Notes: a model not told the origin generated them from the letters alone. 64,000 nucleotides of DNA from Nocardia abscessus (GCF_015477775.1 NZ_JADLQO010000006.1:1-64000); one strand, 5' to 3'; shown: positions 37,811 through 47,332, counted from the stretch's first letter. Numbers and translations: made by a program.

Positions 37811-39157
37811 TCAGGCGGTCGAGGCGCCGCCGTAGGGCGGCAGCTGCGGTAGTCGCTCGGCGCGCAGCCAGCTGTCCCACAGGGATCGCAGCGGCACCAG
37901 GCTGTAGTGTCCCGCCAGGTCGGTGAATTCCTCGGTGGTCACCGACGCGTGGCGGTAGCGGATGGTCCACTCGCGGAGCAGGTCGAAGAATGCCGAGTCG
38001 CCGAGTTCCAGGCGAAGCGCGTGCAGGGTCAGCGCGCCGCGCTTGTAGACGCGGTCGTCGAACATGCGCAGTGGTCCCGGATCGCCGACGACGATGTCCT
38101 GGGGCTCCCGGGAGAGGTTGTGCCGGGCCGCGCGGGCCAACTGATCGGCGGTGGGTCCGCCCGCCGTTTCCGACCAGATCCACTCGGCGTAACAGGCGAA
38201 GCCTTCGTGCAGCCAGATGTCGCGCCACTGCCGGATGGTCAGGCTGTTGCCGAACCACTGGTGCGCCAGTTCGTGCGCGACCAGTCGTTCGGCGCCGCGG
38301 CGGCCGTCGCAGTGGTTGGCTCCGAAGATGGAGATGCCCTGCGCCTCGATCGGGATCTCCAGCTCGTCGTCGGTGACCACCACGGTGTAGTCCTCGAAGG
38401 GGTATGGGCCGAACTTCTCGCTGAAGACCTCCAGCATCTTCGGCTGACGAGCGAAGTCGTAATCGAAGTTGGCGCGCAGCCGTGGTGGCAGGACGGCGTG
38501 CATCGGCACCAGGGAGTGCGAAGAACCGACGCGGTGCTTGCGATAGTGGCCGATCTGGATGGTGGCCAGGTAGCTCGACATCGGTTCGGGCTGCTCGTAG
38601 ACCCACGTGGTCTGACTGGCCTTGGTCTGCTTGCGCAGCAGGGTCCCGTTGGCCACCGCGTAGTACGGCGAATCGGTGGTGATCGAAATCCGGTAGCTCG
38701 CTTTGGAACTCGGGTGGTCGTCACAAGGGAACCAGGACGCCGCGCCGTTGGGCTGGCTGGCTACGAGCGCCCCTTCGGTGAGTTCCTCCCAGCCCACTTC
38801 CCCCCATGGCCCGCGCACCGGTTTCGGAGCGCCGCCGTACTGCACCACCAGCGAGAGCACGCCGCCCGCCGGAATCCGCTGGTTCGGCGCGATCACCAGT
38901 TTGCCGTGCTGGTGGGTGAACTTCGCCGCCTTGGCGCCGTTGACCGACACCTTCGTGACACTCAGCGCCTGGGAGAGGTCGAGCGCGTACCGGGGCCGCA
39001 CCTCGGTGGTCACCGCAGTGATCACGGCACGTCCGGCGAGCCGGTTGGCGGCCACCCGGTAGGCCAGTTCGAGCTCGTACCGGGAAACGCGATACCCCCG
39101 GTTGCCGTTCTGCGGGAGGTAGTCGTCGATGGGGGCTTCGTAGAACTTGCCCGCCAT
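37811..39157 (-). CDS. M1-family zinc metallopeptidase
   Basis: Gluzincin of 448 residues. The zinc site is HELAHQWFG with the downstream Glu in WLHEGFACYAEW. The exopeptidase motif GAMEN, which binds the substrate N-terminus, is replaced by EAQGIS, so it may not act as an ordinary aminopeptidase. The N-terminal beta domain is present but the usual C-terminal helical domain is absent. No signal peptide. Its ATG overlaps the stop of the NRPS-like gene (TGATG), meaning coupled translation and probably a shared pathway. Confidence 0.9.
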   Translation of the reverse strand: MAGKFYEAPIDDYLPQNGNRGYRVSRYELELAYRVAANRLAGRAVITAVTTEVRPRYALDLSQALSVTKVSVNGAKAAKFTHQHGKLVIAPNQRIPAGGVLSLVVQYGGAPKPVRGPWGEVGWEELTEGALVASQPNGAASWFPCDDHPSSKASYRISITTDSPYYAVANGTLLRKQTKASQTTWVYEQPEPMSSYLATIQIGHYRKHRVGSSHSLVPMHAVLPPRLRANFDYDFARQPKMLEVFSEKFGPYPFEDYTVVVTDDELEIPIEAQGISIFGANHCDGRRGAERLVAHELAHQWFGNSLTIRQWRDIWLHEGFACYAEWIWSETAGGPTADQLARAARHNLSREPQDIVVGDPGPLRMFDDRVYKRGALTLHALRLELGDSAFFDLLREWTIRYRHASVTTEEFTDLAGHYSLVPLRSLWDSWLRAERLPQLPPYGGASTA

Positions 39158-42100
39158 CAGCGCGTCCCGGGATCGCCCGTGAACCAGGGCGCGATCGGGT
39201 TGCCCCACCAGCGCGTCGAAGCGGGGACCGCGTCACCGCGCATGACCAGGGAGGCCGGGCCGACGGTCGCGCCGTCGCCGAGGGCGGAGGCGGGCAGTGC
39301 CACGCAGTGCGGCCCGAGGGTGGCGCCCGCGCCGATGGTGACGGTGTCCATGGCCATGATCCGGTCGTGGAACAGGTGGGTCTGCACCACACAGCCGCGT
39401 TCCACGGTCGCGCCGTCGCCGAGAGTCACCAGGTCCGCCTCCGGTAGCCAGTAGGACTCGCACCATACCCCGCGGCCGATGCTCGCGCCGAGACCGCGAA
39501 GCCAGAGGTTCAGGACGGGCGTCCCGGTCGCTGCACGCGCGAACCACGGCGCGGCAACCGTTTCCACGAAGGTGTCGGAGACCTCGTTGCGCCAGACGAA
39601 CGAACTCCACAGCGGGTGCTCGCCGGTGCGGATGCGCCCTACCAGCAACCATTTCGCGGCCACCGCGCTCGCTCCCGCGACGGCGCCCGCCGCGAGCAGC
39701 ACCAGCCCGCTGAGCAGTCCGGCGGCCAGGTGGCCGAAGGTTTGCGCCAGCGCGGCCAGGGTGAACAGCACGCCGAGGCCGATCGCGAAGGTCACCAGGA
39801 CCGGGAGCAAGCGGCAGGTCTCCACGACGCCGCGGGCGACGCGCAGGCGGGCGGGCGGGTCGAAGGTACGCGCGGTGTCGGCGCTCTCCGCGGCGCGGCG
39901 CAGCCGGACCGGCGGGCTGCCCAGCCAGGACGAGCCCGCCTTCGCCTTCGACGGAGCCGCCGACAGTACCGCGACCAGCCCGTTCTTCGGGACACGTCGA
40001 CCGGGCGCGGTCATCCCGGAGTTGCCGAGGAAAGCGCGCTTGCCGACCTTGGCCTCGCCGATGCGCAGCCAGCCGCCGCCGAGTTCGTAACCGGCGATCA
40101 TGGTGTCGTCGGCCAGGAAAGCCCCGTCGGCGACGGTGGTGAACTTCGGCAGCAGCAGCACCGTGGACGCCTCGACGCTCTTGCCGACCTTGGCGCCGAG
40201 CAGGCGCAGCCACAGCGGGGTGAGCAGGCTGGCGTACAGCGGGAACAGGAAGGTGCGCGCGGAGTCCATCAGCCGCTCGGTGGCCCAGGCCTGCCAGCCG
40301 ACGCGGCTGCGCACCGGGTGGTAGCCCTCGGTCAGGCCGATGCTCAGCAGCCGGACCGCGATGATGGTCGTCGCGGCGTAGACGCACAGGCTGAGCAATG
40401 TGGCGAGGGGAAGGACGGCGAACGCGCGTACCGCGCCGTCGGCGAGCGTGCCGGTGTCGCGAACGAACCAGGCGAGGAACGCGCCACCGGCGCCGATACC
40501 GAGAATCGGCATGGCGGCCAACGCCATCGACGTGATGCCGAAGATGCCCACCCAGTGCCGGGCTCGATGGGGTGTGTGCGGCGGCCAGCGGTGCTGGGCC
40601 TTGCCGACCTTCACCGCGGGCGAGCCGGCCCACTCCTGCTCCGCCTTCACCTTGCCCGCTACCGCGGAGCCCGGCGCGACCTCGGCGTTCTTGCCGATCT
40701 TCGTGCCGGGCAGCAAGATCGAGCGCGAGCCGACCACCGCGCCTGGGCCGATGGTGATCGGGCCGAGATGCACCACGTCGCCGTCGATCCAGTAACCGGA
40801 CAGGTCGACCTCCGGCTCCACGCTGCAACCGTCGCCGAGTTCGAGCATGCCGGTCACCGGAGGGAGGCTGTGCAGATCGACGCCCTCGCCGATCTTCGCG
40901 CCGAGCGCGCGGGCGAACGGCACCATCCACGGCGCTCCGGAGAGGTTCTCGGCGCCGCTGGCCTCGGAAAGGCGGACCGCGGCCCACAGGCGAAGATGCA
41001 CCGAGCCGCCGCGCGGGTAGCGGCCGGGCCCGATGCCGCGCAGCAGCAGCCGCGCGCCGGCCACGCAGATCGCCATGCGGCCGGGCGGGGAGATGAACAG
41101 CAGGAACGCGATCAGCGTCCACCACCACGACAGCTGCGGCAGCCAGGGCAGCGAGCCGGACCAGGCGGCGATGTTGCCGACGATCGCCAGCCAGGTGAGC
41201 CACTGCAGTCCGGTGAGGGTGGTGAGCGGGATGGTGGCGAGCACCTGCGCCGCCTGCGCGAGGCGTGGTGTCGGGCGCACCGTCCGCTCTGCGACGGCAA
41301 CGGCGGGCGTGGTCTGCTCCAGCAGGTCGGCCAGCGCGCCGAGGCGGGGATGATCGTAGACGTCGGCGACGGCGATCTGCGGATACCGTTCGCGCAGCGC
41401 CGTGACCAGCTGCGCCGCCGCGAGCGAGCCGCCGCCGAGATCGAAGAAGTCCGCGTCGAGGTCGCCGACCTCCGCGCCGAGAATGGAATCCCACAGTCCG
41501 GCAACCCATTGCGCGGTGCCGGTCAGATCGTTGTCGTCGTCGTCCTCGGCGGCGTTGGGCAGCGGCCATGGCAGCGCGTCGCGGTCGACCTTGCCGGAGG
41601 TGCGGGTGGGTAGCTCCCCGACCACCGCGAGCCGGGGCACCAGCGGAGCCGGGAGTTGTTCGGTGAGGATGGCGCGCGCGGCCTTGGCGTCGAACTCCGG
41701 TCCCGGGCCGGTCAAGTAGCCGACCAGGATCTTGTTGCCCGCCTTGGTGGTCCGGATGGCCGCCGCGGCGCCGGTGACACCGGGGAGATGCTGCAGAGCG
41801 TTGTCGATCTCGCCGAGTTCGATGCGCCGCCCGCCCAGCTTGATCTGGTCGTCGGCGCGGCCGAGGAAGACCAGCCCGGCGCTGTCGTTGCGGACCAGGT
41901 CGCCGCTGCGGTACGCGCGCTCCCAGCCGACGGAGGCCAGCGGCGCGTACTTCTCGGCGTCCTTGACCGGGTCGAGATAGCGAGCCAGACCGACGCCGCC
42001 GATCACCAATTCGCCGGATTCGCCCTCGGCCACCGGGTTGCCCGCCTGATCCACCACGACCAGGTCCCAGCCGTTGAGCGGGAGTCCGATCCGGATCGGC

Positions 42101-43068
42101 CACTGGCCGTCCAATCGCGCAGCGCACGCGACGACCGTCGCTTCGGTGGGGCCGTAGGTGTTCCACACCTCGCGAGCCGAATCGCCGTTCCCGGCGAGAC
42201 GTTCGGCGAGTTCGGGCGGAACCGCCTCGCCGCCGAAGATGAGCAGGCGCACCGCCTCCAGTGCCTCGACCGGCCAGGTCGCCGCCAGCGTCGGCACGGT
42301 CGAGACCACGCTGACCTCCCGCCGCACCAGCCAGGGACCGAGATCGGCGCCGGTGCGCACCAGCTCACGCGGGGCGGGCACCAGGCAGGCGCCGTTGCGC
42401 CAGGCCAGCCACATCTCCTCGCAGGACGCGTCGAAGGCGACCGACAGACCCGCGAGAACCCGGTCGCCCGGGCCGATCGGGGCGTCGCGGAGGAACAGGT
42501 CGGCTTCGGCGTCGACGAAGGCGGCGGCGTTGCGGTGGGTGACGGCAACGCCTTTCGGGGTGCCGGTGGAACCGGAGGTGAAGATGATCCAGGCGTCGTC
42601 GCCGGGGCTGGGCAGCGTCGACCAGGTTTGCTCGCGCTGCTGCTCCGCCGCGCGGATGCCCGCGGCGGTGGTCTCGACGCCATCGGCGGTCACGATCGCG
42701 GTGACCTGCGCCTCTCCGAAGACCAGGTGGGCGCGCTCGTCCGGGTCGTCGGCATCGACCGGCACGTAAGCGGCCCCGGAGTACAGGATGGCGAGGATGG
42801 TCACGTAGAGCCCGCGGGTGCCCGACGGCATGCGCACGCCGACCCGGTCGCCCGGCCGCACGCCCGCCGTGGCGAGGCGGGCCATGGTCTTCTCGATCTC
42901 GACGACCAGCTCCAGGTAGGACAGCACCACTCGGCCGTCGTCTAGGGCGGGAGCGTCGGGGTGTGCGAGCGCCGTGGCGGTCAGGATGTCCACGAGCGTC
43001 CTGGCCTCGGGCGCGCGGTCGCCGCGCGACAACGGGCGCGCCGACGTGTCGATGTCTGTCTCGAGCAT
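39157..43068 (-). CDS. Pls/PosA-type NRPS-like membrane protein (adenylation-PCP-beta-helix)
   Basis: Protein of about 1300 residues. The adenylation domain has FTSGSTGTPKGVAVTHRN (A3), YGPTEATV (A5), YRSGDLV (A7), KLGGRRIELGEID (A8) and GKVDRDALPW with the catalytic Lys (A10). It is followed by a carrier domain with the Ser of DLGGGSLAAAQL. The C-terminal half alternates hydrophobic segments with three hexapeptide-repeat beta-helix blocks (for example GPGAVVGSRSILLPG), the TIGR02353 terminal region of poly-lysine-synthetase-like enzymes. No condensation domain. It is expected to activate an amino acid and join it to an amine at the membrane; product unknown. ATG 43089 is an alternative start. 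Confidence 0.9.
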   Translation of the reverse strand: MLETDIDTSARPLSRGDRAPEARTLVDILTATALAHPDAPALDDGRVVLSYLELVVEIEKTMARLATAGVRPGDRVGVRMPSGTRGLYVTILAILYSGAAYVPVDADDPDERAHLVFGEAQVTAIVTADGVETTAAGIRAAEQQREQTWSTLPSPGDDAWIIFTSGSTGTPKGVAVTHRNAAAFVDAEADLFLRDAPIGPGDRVLAGLSVAFDASCEEMWLAWRNGACLVPAPRELVRTGADLGPWLVRREVSVVSTVPTLAATWPVEALEAVRLLIFGGEAVPPELAERLAGNGDSAREVWNTYGPTEATVVACAARLDGQWPIRIGLPLNGWDLVVVDQAGNPVAEGESGELVIGGVGLARYLDPVKDAEKYAPLASVGWERAYRSGDLVRNDSAGLVFLGRADDQIKLGGRRIELGEIDNALQHLPGVTGAAAAIRTTKAGNKILVGYLTGPGPEFDAKAARAILTEQLPAPLVPRLAVVGELPTRTSGKVDRDALPWPLPNAAEDDDDNDLTGTAQWVAGLWDSILGAEVGDLDADFFDLGGGSLAAAQLVTALRERYPQIAVADVYDHPRLGALADLLEQTTPAVAVAERTVRPTPRLAQAAQVLATIPLTTLTGLQWLTWLAIVGNIAAWSGSLPWLPQLSWWWTLIAFLLFISPPGRMAICVAGARLLLRGIGPGRYPRGGSVHLRLWAAVRLSEASGAENLSGAPWMVPFARALGAKIGEGVDLHSLPPVTGMLELGDGCSVEPEVDLSGYWIDGDVVHLGPITIGPGAVVGSRSILLPGTKIGKNAEVAPGSAVAGKVKAEQEWAGSPAVKVGKAQHRWPPHTPHRARHWVGIFGITSMALAAMPILGIGAGGAFLAWFVRDTGTLADGAVRAFAVLPLATLLSLCVYAATTIIAVRLLSIGLTEGYHPVRSRVGWQAWATERLMDSARTFLFPLYASLLTPLWLRLLGAKVGKSVEASTVLLLPKFTTVADGAFLADDTMIAGYELGGGWLRIGEAKVGKRAFLGNSGMTAPGRRVPKNGLVAVLSAAPSKAKAGSSWLGSPPVRLRRAAESADTARTFDPPARLRVARGVVETCRLLPVLVTFAIGLGVLFTLAALAQTFGHLAAGLLSGLVLLAAGAVAGASAVAAKWLLVGRIRTGEHPLWSSFVWRNEVSDTFVETVAAPWFARAATGTPVLNLWLRGLGASIGRGVWCESYWLPEADLVTLGDGATVERGCVVQTHLFHDRIMAMDTVTIGAGATLGPHCVALPASALGDGATVGPASLVMRGDAVPASTRWWGNPIAPWFTGDPGTR

Positions 43069-43089
43069 GGTGCTCTGCGCACCTCCCAT

Positions 43090-43560
43090 CGGCCTGCCTC
43101 ACGCTTTCCTGTTGTTGTGTCATAGCTGGGTTACCAAAGGGCAAACGCCACGACGGCCAATCGTCCACGGTACCCGGGGTTGCTGTCGTTCGTTGTTCAC
43201 CGAACCTCGCGCGGGATCGGCCGGCGCGGAGCGCGTTGTTGCAGGTGAGATCGATATTTGCCGCGTCGCGCAAGGCAACCGCTGGTAGGCGGGGCGTCCC
43301 GTCGGTTCGCCGGGAGATCGCTGGCGCGGGGGTGTGATTCCGCTCATGGATGCGCTCGAGACTCTCCGCCGCGCGCTGACGTCGGTGCCGAGTACGCAAA
43401 GGCCCACGGCGGGCTTTTCGCAGCCGTTCGCGGAAGTACAGGCGCGGCAGGCCACAGAGCAGGGATTGTCGACGCGGCTCGCGCGCTGTCGTAGGGGTGC
43501 TTGTAATGGCTCTCGCGTGGTGGTTATGTCCACGCGGTGCTCATGGCAGCTCGGGTGGAA
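43090..43560. other. intergenic region upstream of the NRPS-like gene
   Basis: About 470 bases between the divergent NRPS-like gene and the riboswitch. It should hold the promoter of the NRPS-like/M1 operon. No convincing small gene or RNA family. Confidence 0.4.
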
Positions 43561-43565
43561 CGTGG

Positions 43566-43595
43566 TTGACAGCGCCGGGGCGCTTCTGCCACTCT
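43566..43595 (+). promoter_or_regulatory. promoter of the SAM-IV riboswitch transcript
   Basis: TTGACA at 43566-43571, an 18-base spacer and CACTCT at 43590-43595. The predicted start near 43602 is directly at the riboswitch 5' end. Confidence 0.65.
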
Positions 43596-43602
43596 CGGGT
43601 CA

Positions 43603-43680
43603 GGTCATGAGTGCCAGCGTCAAGCCCCGGCTTGCTGGCCGGCAACCCTCCTCCGCGGTGGGGTGCTCCGGGTGACGACC
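43603..43680 (+). promoter_or_regulatory. SAM-IV riboswitch
   Basis: The leader matches the actinobacterial SAM-IV consensus over its whole length: GGTCATGAGTGCCAGCGTC at the 5' end, the core CCGGCTTGCTGGCCGGCAACC, the CCTCC/GGGGTGC pairing elements and a closing GGTGACGACC. It binds S-adenosylmethionine, and in this phylum it controls sulfur and methionine genes, usually repressing when SAM is abundant. The controlled gene is the class V aminotransferase starting about 80 bases downstream. No T-rich terminator follows, so control is probably at translation. Confidence 0.88.
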
Positions 43681-43762
43681 CGGCCGCCGCCCGACCGGGC
43701 GCGGCAAGCGCGGACTCGACGAATCATTTCGATTGCGGGTCCCTGAGCCGACGGGATTTCAC

Positions 43763-45085
43763 GTGACGACTACTGCTGTCGACAACGCCTGTGCCGCACT
43801 CGCCCGAGTCTCCGGTGACGAACTGCGCGTACCGCTGGTGCAGGGCGGAACGGCGACCTATGCCAACTTCGACTACGCGGCAAGCGCGCCGGCATTGACA
43901 CAGGTGACCGACCGCGTGCAGCAGTTGCTGCCGTACTACGCGAGCGTGCATCGCGGCGCTGGTTACGCCTCCCGGATCTCCACCGAGTGCTACGAGGCCG
44001 CCCGCGGGTCGGTCTCCCGGTTCCTCGACGCCGCCGACAACCAGGTGGTGGTCTTCACCCGCAACACCACGGACTCGCTGAATCTGCTCGCCTCCTGCGT
44101 TCCCGGCGACACCGTGGTGCTCGACGTCGAGCACCACGCGAACTTCCTGCCGTGGACCAGGCACGGCCGCCGCGTCGTAGCGGCGGCCGACACGGTCGAG
44201 GAGACCGTCGGCAGGTTGGTCGCCGAATTGTGCAGCAGGCCCGCCGCATTGCTCGCGGTGACCGGCGCGTCGAACGTGACCGGGGAGGTGCTTCCGCTGG
44301 AGCGGCTGGCCACCATCGCCCACCAGTGCGGCGCCCGGATCCTCGTGGACGCGGCGCAATTGGCGCCGCATCGGCGGATCAGCTTGCGAGACATCGGAAT
44401 CGACTACTTGGCGTTCTCCGGGCACAAGCTGTACGCGCCGTTCGGCGCGGGTGTGCTGGTGGGCAGGCGGGATTGGCTCGACGCGGCGAAGCCCTATCTC
44501 GCGGGCGGCGGGGCGGTGCGCGAGGTGAGTATCGACGGGGCCGAGTGGGCGCCCGCTCCGCAGCGCCACGAAGCCGGGTCGCCGAACGTGCTCGGCGCCG
44601 CCGCGCTGGCGGCCGCCTGTGACGCGCTCTGTGCCATCGACGCCGAAACCCTTGCCGCGCACGAACACCGGCTCGCCGACCGCCTGCGCGACGGCTTGGC
44701 CGCGATTCCCGGTGTCCAGCTGTTGCGCATCTGGATCGACAGCCCCGATTCCGTCGGCATCGTCGCCTTCACGCTCGACGACTTCGCTCCGGGCCACGTC
44801 GCCGCCTATCTCTCCGCCGAACACGGCATCGGCGTGCGCGACGGACGTTTCTGCGCCCACCCGCTGCTCACCCGCCTCGGCTTGGACGGCGCACTGCGCG
44901 CCAGCATCGGCCTCGGCACCACCTCCGACGACGTGGACCGCCTGATCGATGCGCTCGCCGCACTCGCGCGAACCGGCCCCACCTGGAACTACGCCCCCAC
45001 CAACGGCCTCTGGAACCCCACCCCCGAAACCCGCCCCTTCACCTCCACCGCCCCCACCGGCGCCGCCCCCTGCCTCGTCGGCTGA
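43763..45085 (+). CDS. class V aminotransferase-fold PLP enzyme (cysteine desulfurase-like)
   Basis: PLP-dependent fold-type I enzyme of about 440 residues. The PLP Lys is in YLAFSGHKLYAPFGAGVL; earlier SRISTECYEAARG, TRNTTDSLNLLA and LVDAAQLAPH are family motifs. It groups with NifS/CsdA-like proteins or Rv3778c rather than classical aminotransferases. SAM-IV control argues for a role in sulfur amino-acid metabolism. I prefer GTG 43763 after GACGGGA over TTG 43733. The C-terminal 40 residues are Pro/Thr-rich and probably unstructured. Confidence 0.87.
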   Translation: MTTTAVDNACAALARVSGDELRVPLVQGGTATYANFDYAASAPALTQVTDRVQQLLPYYASVHRGAGYASRISTECYEAARGSVSRFLDAADNQVVVFTRNTTDSLNLLASCVPGDTVVLDVEHHANFLPWTRHGRRVVAAADTVEETVGRLVAELCSRPAALLAVTGASNVTGEVLPLERLATIAHQCGARILVDAAQLAPHRRISLRDIGIDYLAFSGHKLYAPFGAGVLVGRRDWLDAAKPYLAGGGAVREVSIDGAEWAPAPQRHEAGSPNVLGAAALAAACDALCAIDAETLAAHEHRLADRLRDGLAAIPGVQLLRIWIDSPDSVGIVAFTLDDFAPGHVAAYLSAEHGIGVRDGRFCAHPLLTRLGLDGALRASIGLGTTSDDVDRLIDALAALARTGPTWNYAPTNGLWNPTPETRPFTSTAPTGAAPCLVG

Positions 45086-45160
45086 CCTCGCGTCCGCCGG
45101 ATCCGGGCGCTGCCGCCGGATACTATCGCCGTATCCGAACCCGAACCTCGAGGCGGACTT

Positions 45161-45760
45161 ATGAGCATGCTGCCCGTGTGGGCCGCCGATCCGGGCGCCC
45201 TTCTCATCACGGAGGAGGGCTACACGGCGCTTCCTGAGGACATCCAGCGGCAGATCGAGGTGGTCGACGGCCATGTCATCGTCTGCCGCAGCGGAACCTT
45301 CGAGCACAACAACGTAGCCCGGCGGATGGCAAACGCGTTCGAGCAGGCGAGCCCGGCCGAGCCGTGCACCGGCGTGGTAACCGACTTCGAGATGCATTAC
45401 GTGCGGAGCCGTCCGGGAAGCCCCGGATTCTCGTTTCGCCGCCCGGATGTCGCTTGGCACCGGTGCATCGACGGAGACCTCAAACTGACGACTGCCGACG
45501 TGCTCTTGGTGGTCGAGGTGGTCTCGCCGGGTTCGGAATACACCGACACCGTGGACAAATGCGCGGAGTACGCGAACGAAGGAATCCCGATCTATTTGAT
45601 CGTGCATCTGGCCGCGGATCGCAAGATCAAGATCATCCAGGAATATCGTCTCGACTGGGCGAGCCGCAGCTACCGATTGGCGGAGACCCACCAGGATGTG
45701 CTGCGGCTGACCGATCCGTTTCCGGTCGATGTCGGCTTCACCGTGCTGGACGGCGGCTGA
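45161..45760 (+). CDS. Uma2-family (DUF820) putative endonuclease
   Basis: Protein of 199 residues with the Uma2 PD-(D/E)xK-like core: RRPDVAW, VVEVVSPGSEYTDTVDKCAEYANEGIPIYLIV. These carry the Asp, Glu and Lys of the nuclease fold. The family is often multicopy and of unknown biological role. ATG 45161 follows GAGGCGG. Confidence 0.9.
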   Translation: MSMLPVWAADPGALLITEEGYTALPEDIQRQIEVVDGHVIVCRSGTFEHNNVARRMANAFEQASPAEPCTGVVTDFEMHYVRSRPGSPGFSFRRPDVAWHRCIDGDLKLTTADVLLVVEVVSPGSEYTDTVDKCAEYANEGIPIYLIVHLAADRKIKIIQEYRLDWASRSYRLAETHQDVLRLTDPFPVDVGFTVLDGG

Positions 45761-45850
45761 GATATCCGCCGGTGTCGAGCCTTCTGGCGTTGAAGCGACC
45801 GGCGCGCGCTCGACGCGCAGTCGGTGGTGCGGGTGCGGCCGCAGGTGGCG

Positions 45851-46402
45851 TCAATCGCCCAGTGCGGTCGGGCGGTAGTAGCGCCCGTTGTAATACAGCA
45901 ACGGCGCGGCGGCGGGTTTCTCGTCGGTGTTGTCGTGCACCCGGGTGACCAAGCCGACGACGAAAGTGTGGTCGCCGATGGGGATCAGTTGGTGCACGGT
46001 GGCGCGTAGCCAGATGGGGGTGCCGTGCAGGACCGGCTCGCCGGTGTCCAAGGTGGTCCACAACGCGCGGTCGGTGAAGCGCTCCTCGGCGGTCCGGGAG
46101 AACCGATGCGCCAGGTGCTGCTGGTGTTCGCCGAGGAAGTGGATGACGACGGACTCGGCGTCCAGCATGGCGGACAGGCTGGAGGAGGTGTGCGCGATAT
46201 TGAACGAGACCAGCGGCGGGTCCAGGGACAGCGAGGCGAAGGAGGTCGCGGTGAAGCCGACCGGCCCCCGCGGCGAACGCAGCGTGACGACGGTGACGCC
46301 GGCCGGATAGTGGCGCATGGACGCGCGATACTGCTCCGCGGTGATGCCGCTCAGGTCATCGGGGATCCGCAGTTCCGTCTCGGGGCGTGGTGCGTCGGTC
46401 AC
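45851..46402 (-). CDS. flavin reductase-family protein
   Basis: Protein of 183 residues with the FMN-binding split barrel of the HpaC/DIM6 family: RHYPAGVTVVTLRSP, GFTATSFASLSLDPPLVSFNI and a late LLYYNGRYYRP. It would supply reduced flavin to a monooxygenase; no partner lies beside it. GTG 46402 comes six bases after TAGTTT (minus strand 46414-46409), a leaderless pattern. Confidence 0.9.
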   Translation of the reverse strand: MTDAPRPETELRIPDDLSGITAEQYRASMRHYPAGVTVVTLRSPRGPVGFTATSFASLSLDPPLVSFNIAHTSSSLSAMLDAESVVIHFLGEHQQHLAHRFSRTAEERFTDRALWTTLDTGEPVLHGTPIWLRATVHQLIPIGDHTFVVGLVTRVHDNTDEKPAAAPLLYYNGRYYRPTALGD

Positions 46403-46480
46403 ATGACGAAACTACGCCCGGATCCCCCGCACGCGACGTGGGTGTGGCGTTCGGCATGATTTTCGCGACCCGCGCCTGAG

Positions 46481-46957
46481 TCAGTCCACGTCGAGCGGGA
46501 GACCGGCGGTGATCCGCAGCAATTCCGGGAACGACGTGCGGAAGATCGTGTTCGGGTGCCCGCCGGCCGCCCAGATCTCGCGATGGCGGCCCAGCGCGTT
46601 GTCCACCCAGGTGGGCAGGTTGGTCGGGTGGCCGACCGGCGCGACGCCGCCGATGGGCTGACCGGTCACCGCCCGCACCAGATCGGCGGGAGCGCGGGTC
46701 AGTGTGCCTTCCAGGCGCGCGCCGGTCTTCGCCAGATCGACTTGGTGCTCGCCCGACACCAGCAGCAACACCGGGTCGTCGTCGAGCAGGAACACCAGCG
46801 ATTTCGTGATCGCCCCCACGTCCACGCCGAGTGCGCGCGCGGCGTCCGCAGCGGTGTGCGTCGGTTCCGGCTGGGCGACGATGAGCCCGTGATGACCTCG
46901 GGAGATGAGGGTGTCCGCGACCCGGCAGGCGACCGGTGGCAATGACGACCTGCGCAT
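46481..46957 (-). CDS. YbaK/EbsC-type aminoacyl-tRNA deacylase
   Basis: Protein of 158 residues with the YbaK fold: TAADAARALGVDVGAITKSLVF (with the key Lys), VSGEHQVDLAK and the GGVAPVGHP loop. The family hydrolyses mischarged tRNA such as Cys-tRNA-Pro. ATG 46957 is six bases after TACCCT (46969-46964), leaderless. Confidence 0.92.
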   Translation of the reverse strand: MRRSSLPPVACRVADTLISRGHHGLIVAQPEPTHTAADAARALGVDVGAITKSLVFLLDDDPVLLLVSGEHQVDLAKTGARLEGTLTRAPADLVRAVTGQPIGGVAPVGHPTNLPTWVDNALGRHREIWAAGGHPNTIFRTSFPELLRITAGLPLDVD

Positions 46958-47011
46958 CTCACCAGGGTAGAGCGATTGCGGACGGTACGCCGGACAAGTC
47001 GAATCGCGGGC

Positions 47012-47332
47012 TCAGTATTCCGGGTAGCCTTCGCTCGGACCGAGCATCCCGGCGATCCGTTCGCGGGTGATCCGCGCCAACTCGGGCAGATCGCGCGACG
47101 AGAGCGGTTCGTGCGCAACCGCTTCGAAGGCGCGGTCGACATCCCGCGGAGACAGCGCGAGCAGTTCGAGATCGGCCTTGGTCAGCAGGGCGTCCCGGTC
47201 CGGATACGGTCGGGCGTCGCTCAGTGTGGCGGCCCACGTGACGTTGCAGCAGCACTCGTACAGGGCGTGCACCGCGCGGGCGCGCGGCATTTCGTTGAAC
47301 CGGTCCAGGCCGATTCCCCGATGCATCAGCAT
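47012..47332 (-). CDS. short OHCU-decarboxylase-like protein
   Basis: Protein of 106 residues. GLDRFNEMPRARAVHALYECC and ARPYPDRDALLTKADLELLALS match the N-terminal part of 2-oxo-4-hydroxy-4-carboxy-5-ureidoimidazoline decarboxylase. The later half with the catalytic HPRIG region is missing: the protein ends after a short helix and GPSEGYPEY. The gene is complete (ATG 47332 with a strong GGAGGACACC site, own stop), so it is a short form rather than a fragment. Decarboxylase activity is doubtful and no other purine-degradation gene is nearby. Confidence 0.75.
   Translation of the reverse strand: MLMHRGIGLDRFNEMPRARAVHALYECCCNVTWAATLSDARPYPDRDALLTKADLELLALSPRDVDRAFEAVAHEPLSSRDLPELARITRERIAGMLGPSEGYPEY

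Noticed and set aside
39233..42166. Second minus-strand frame inside the NRPS-like gene.
   Set aside because: Arg/Gly-rich shadow of the true frame, which carries all adenylation motifs.
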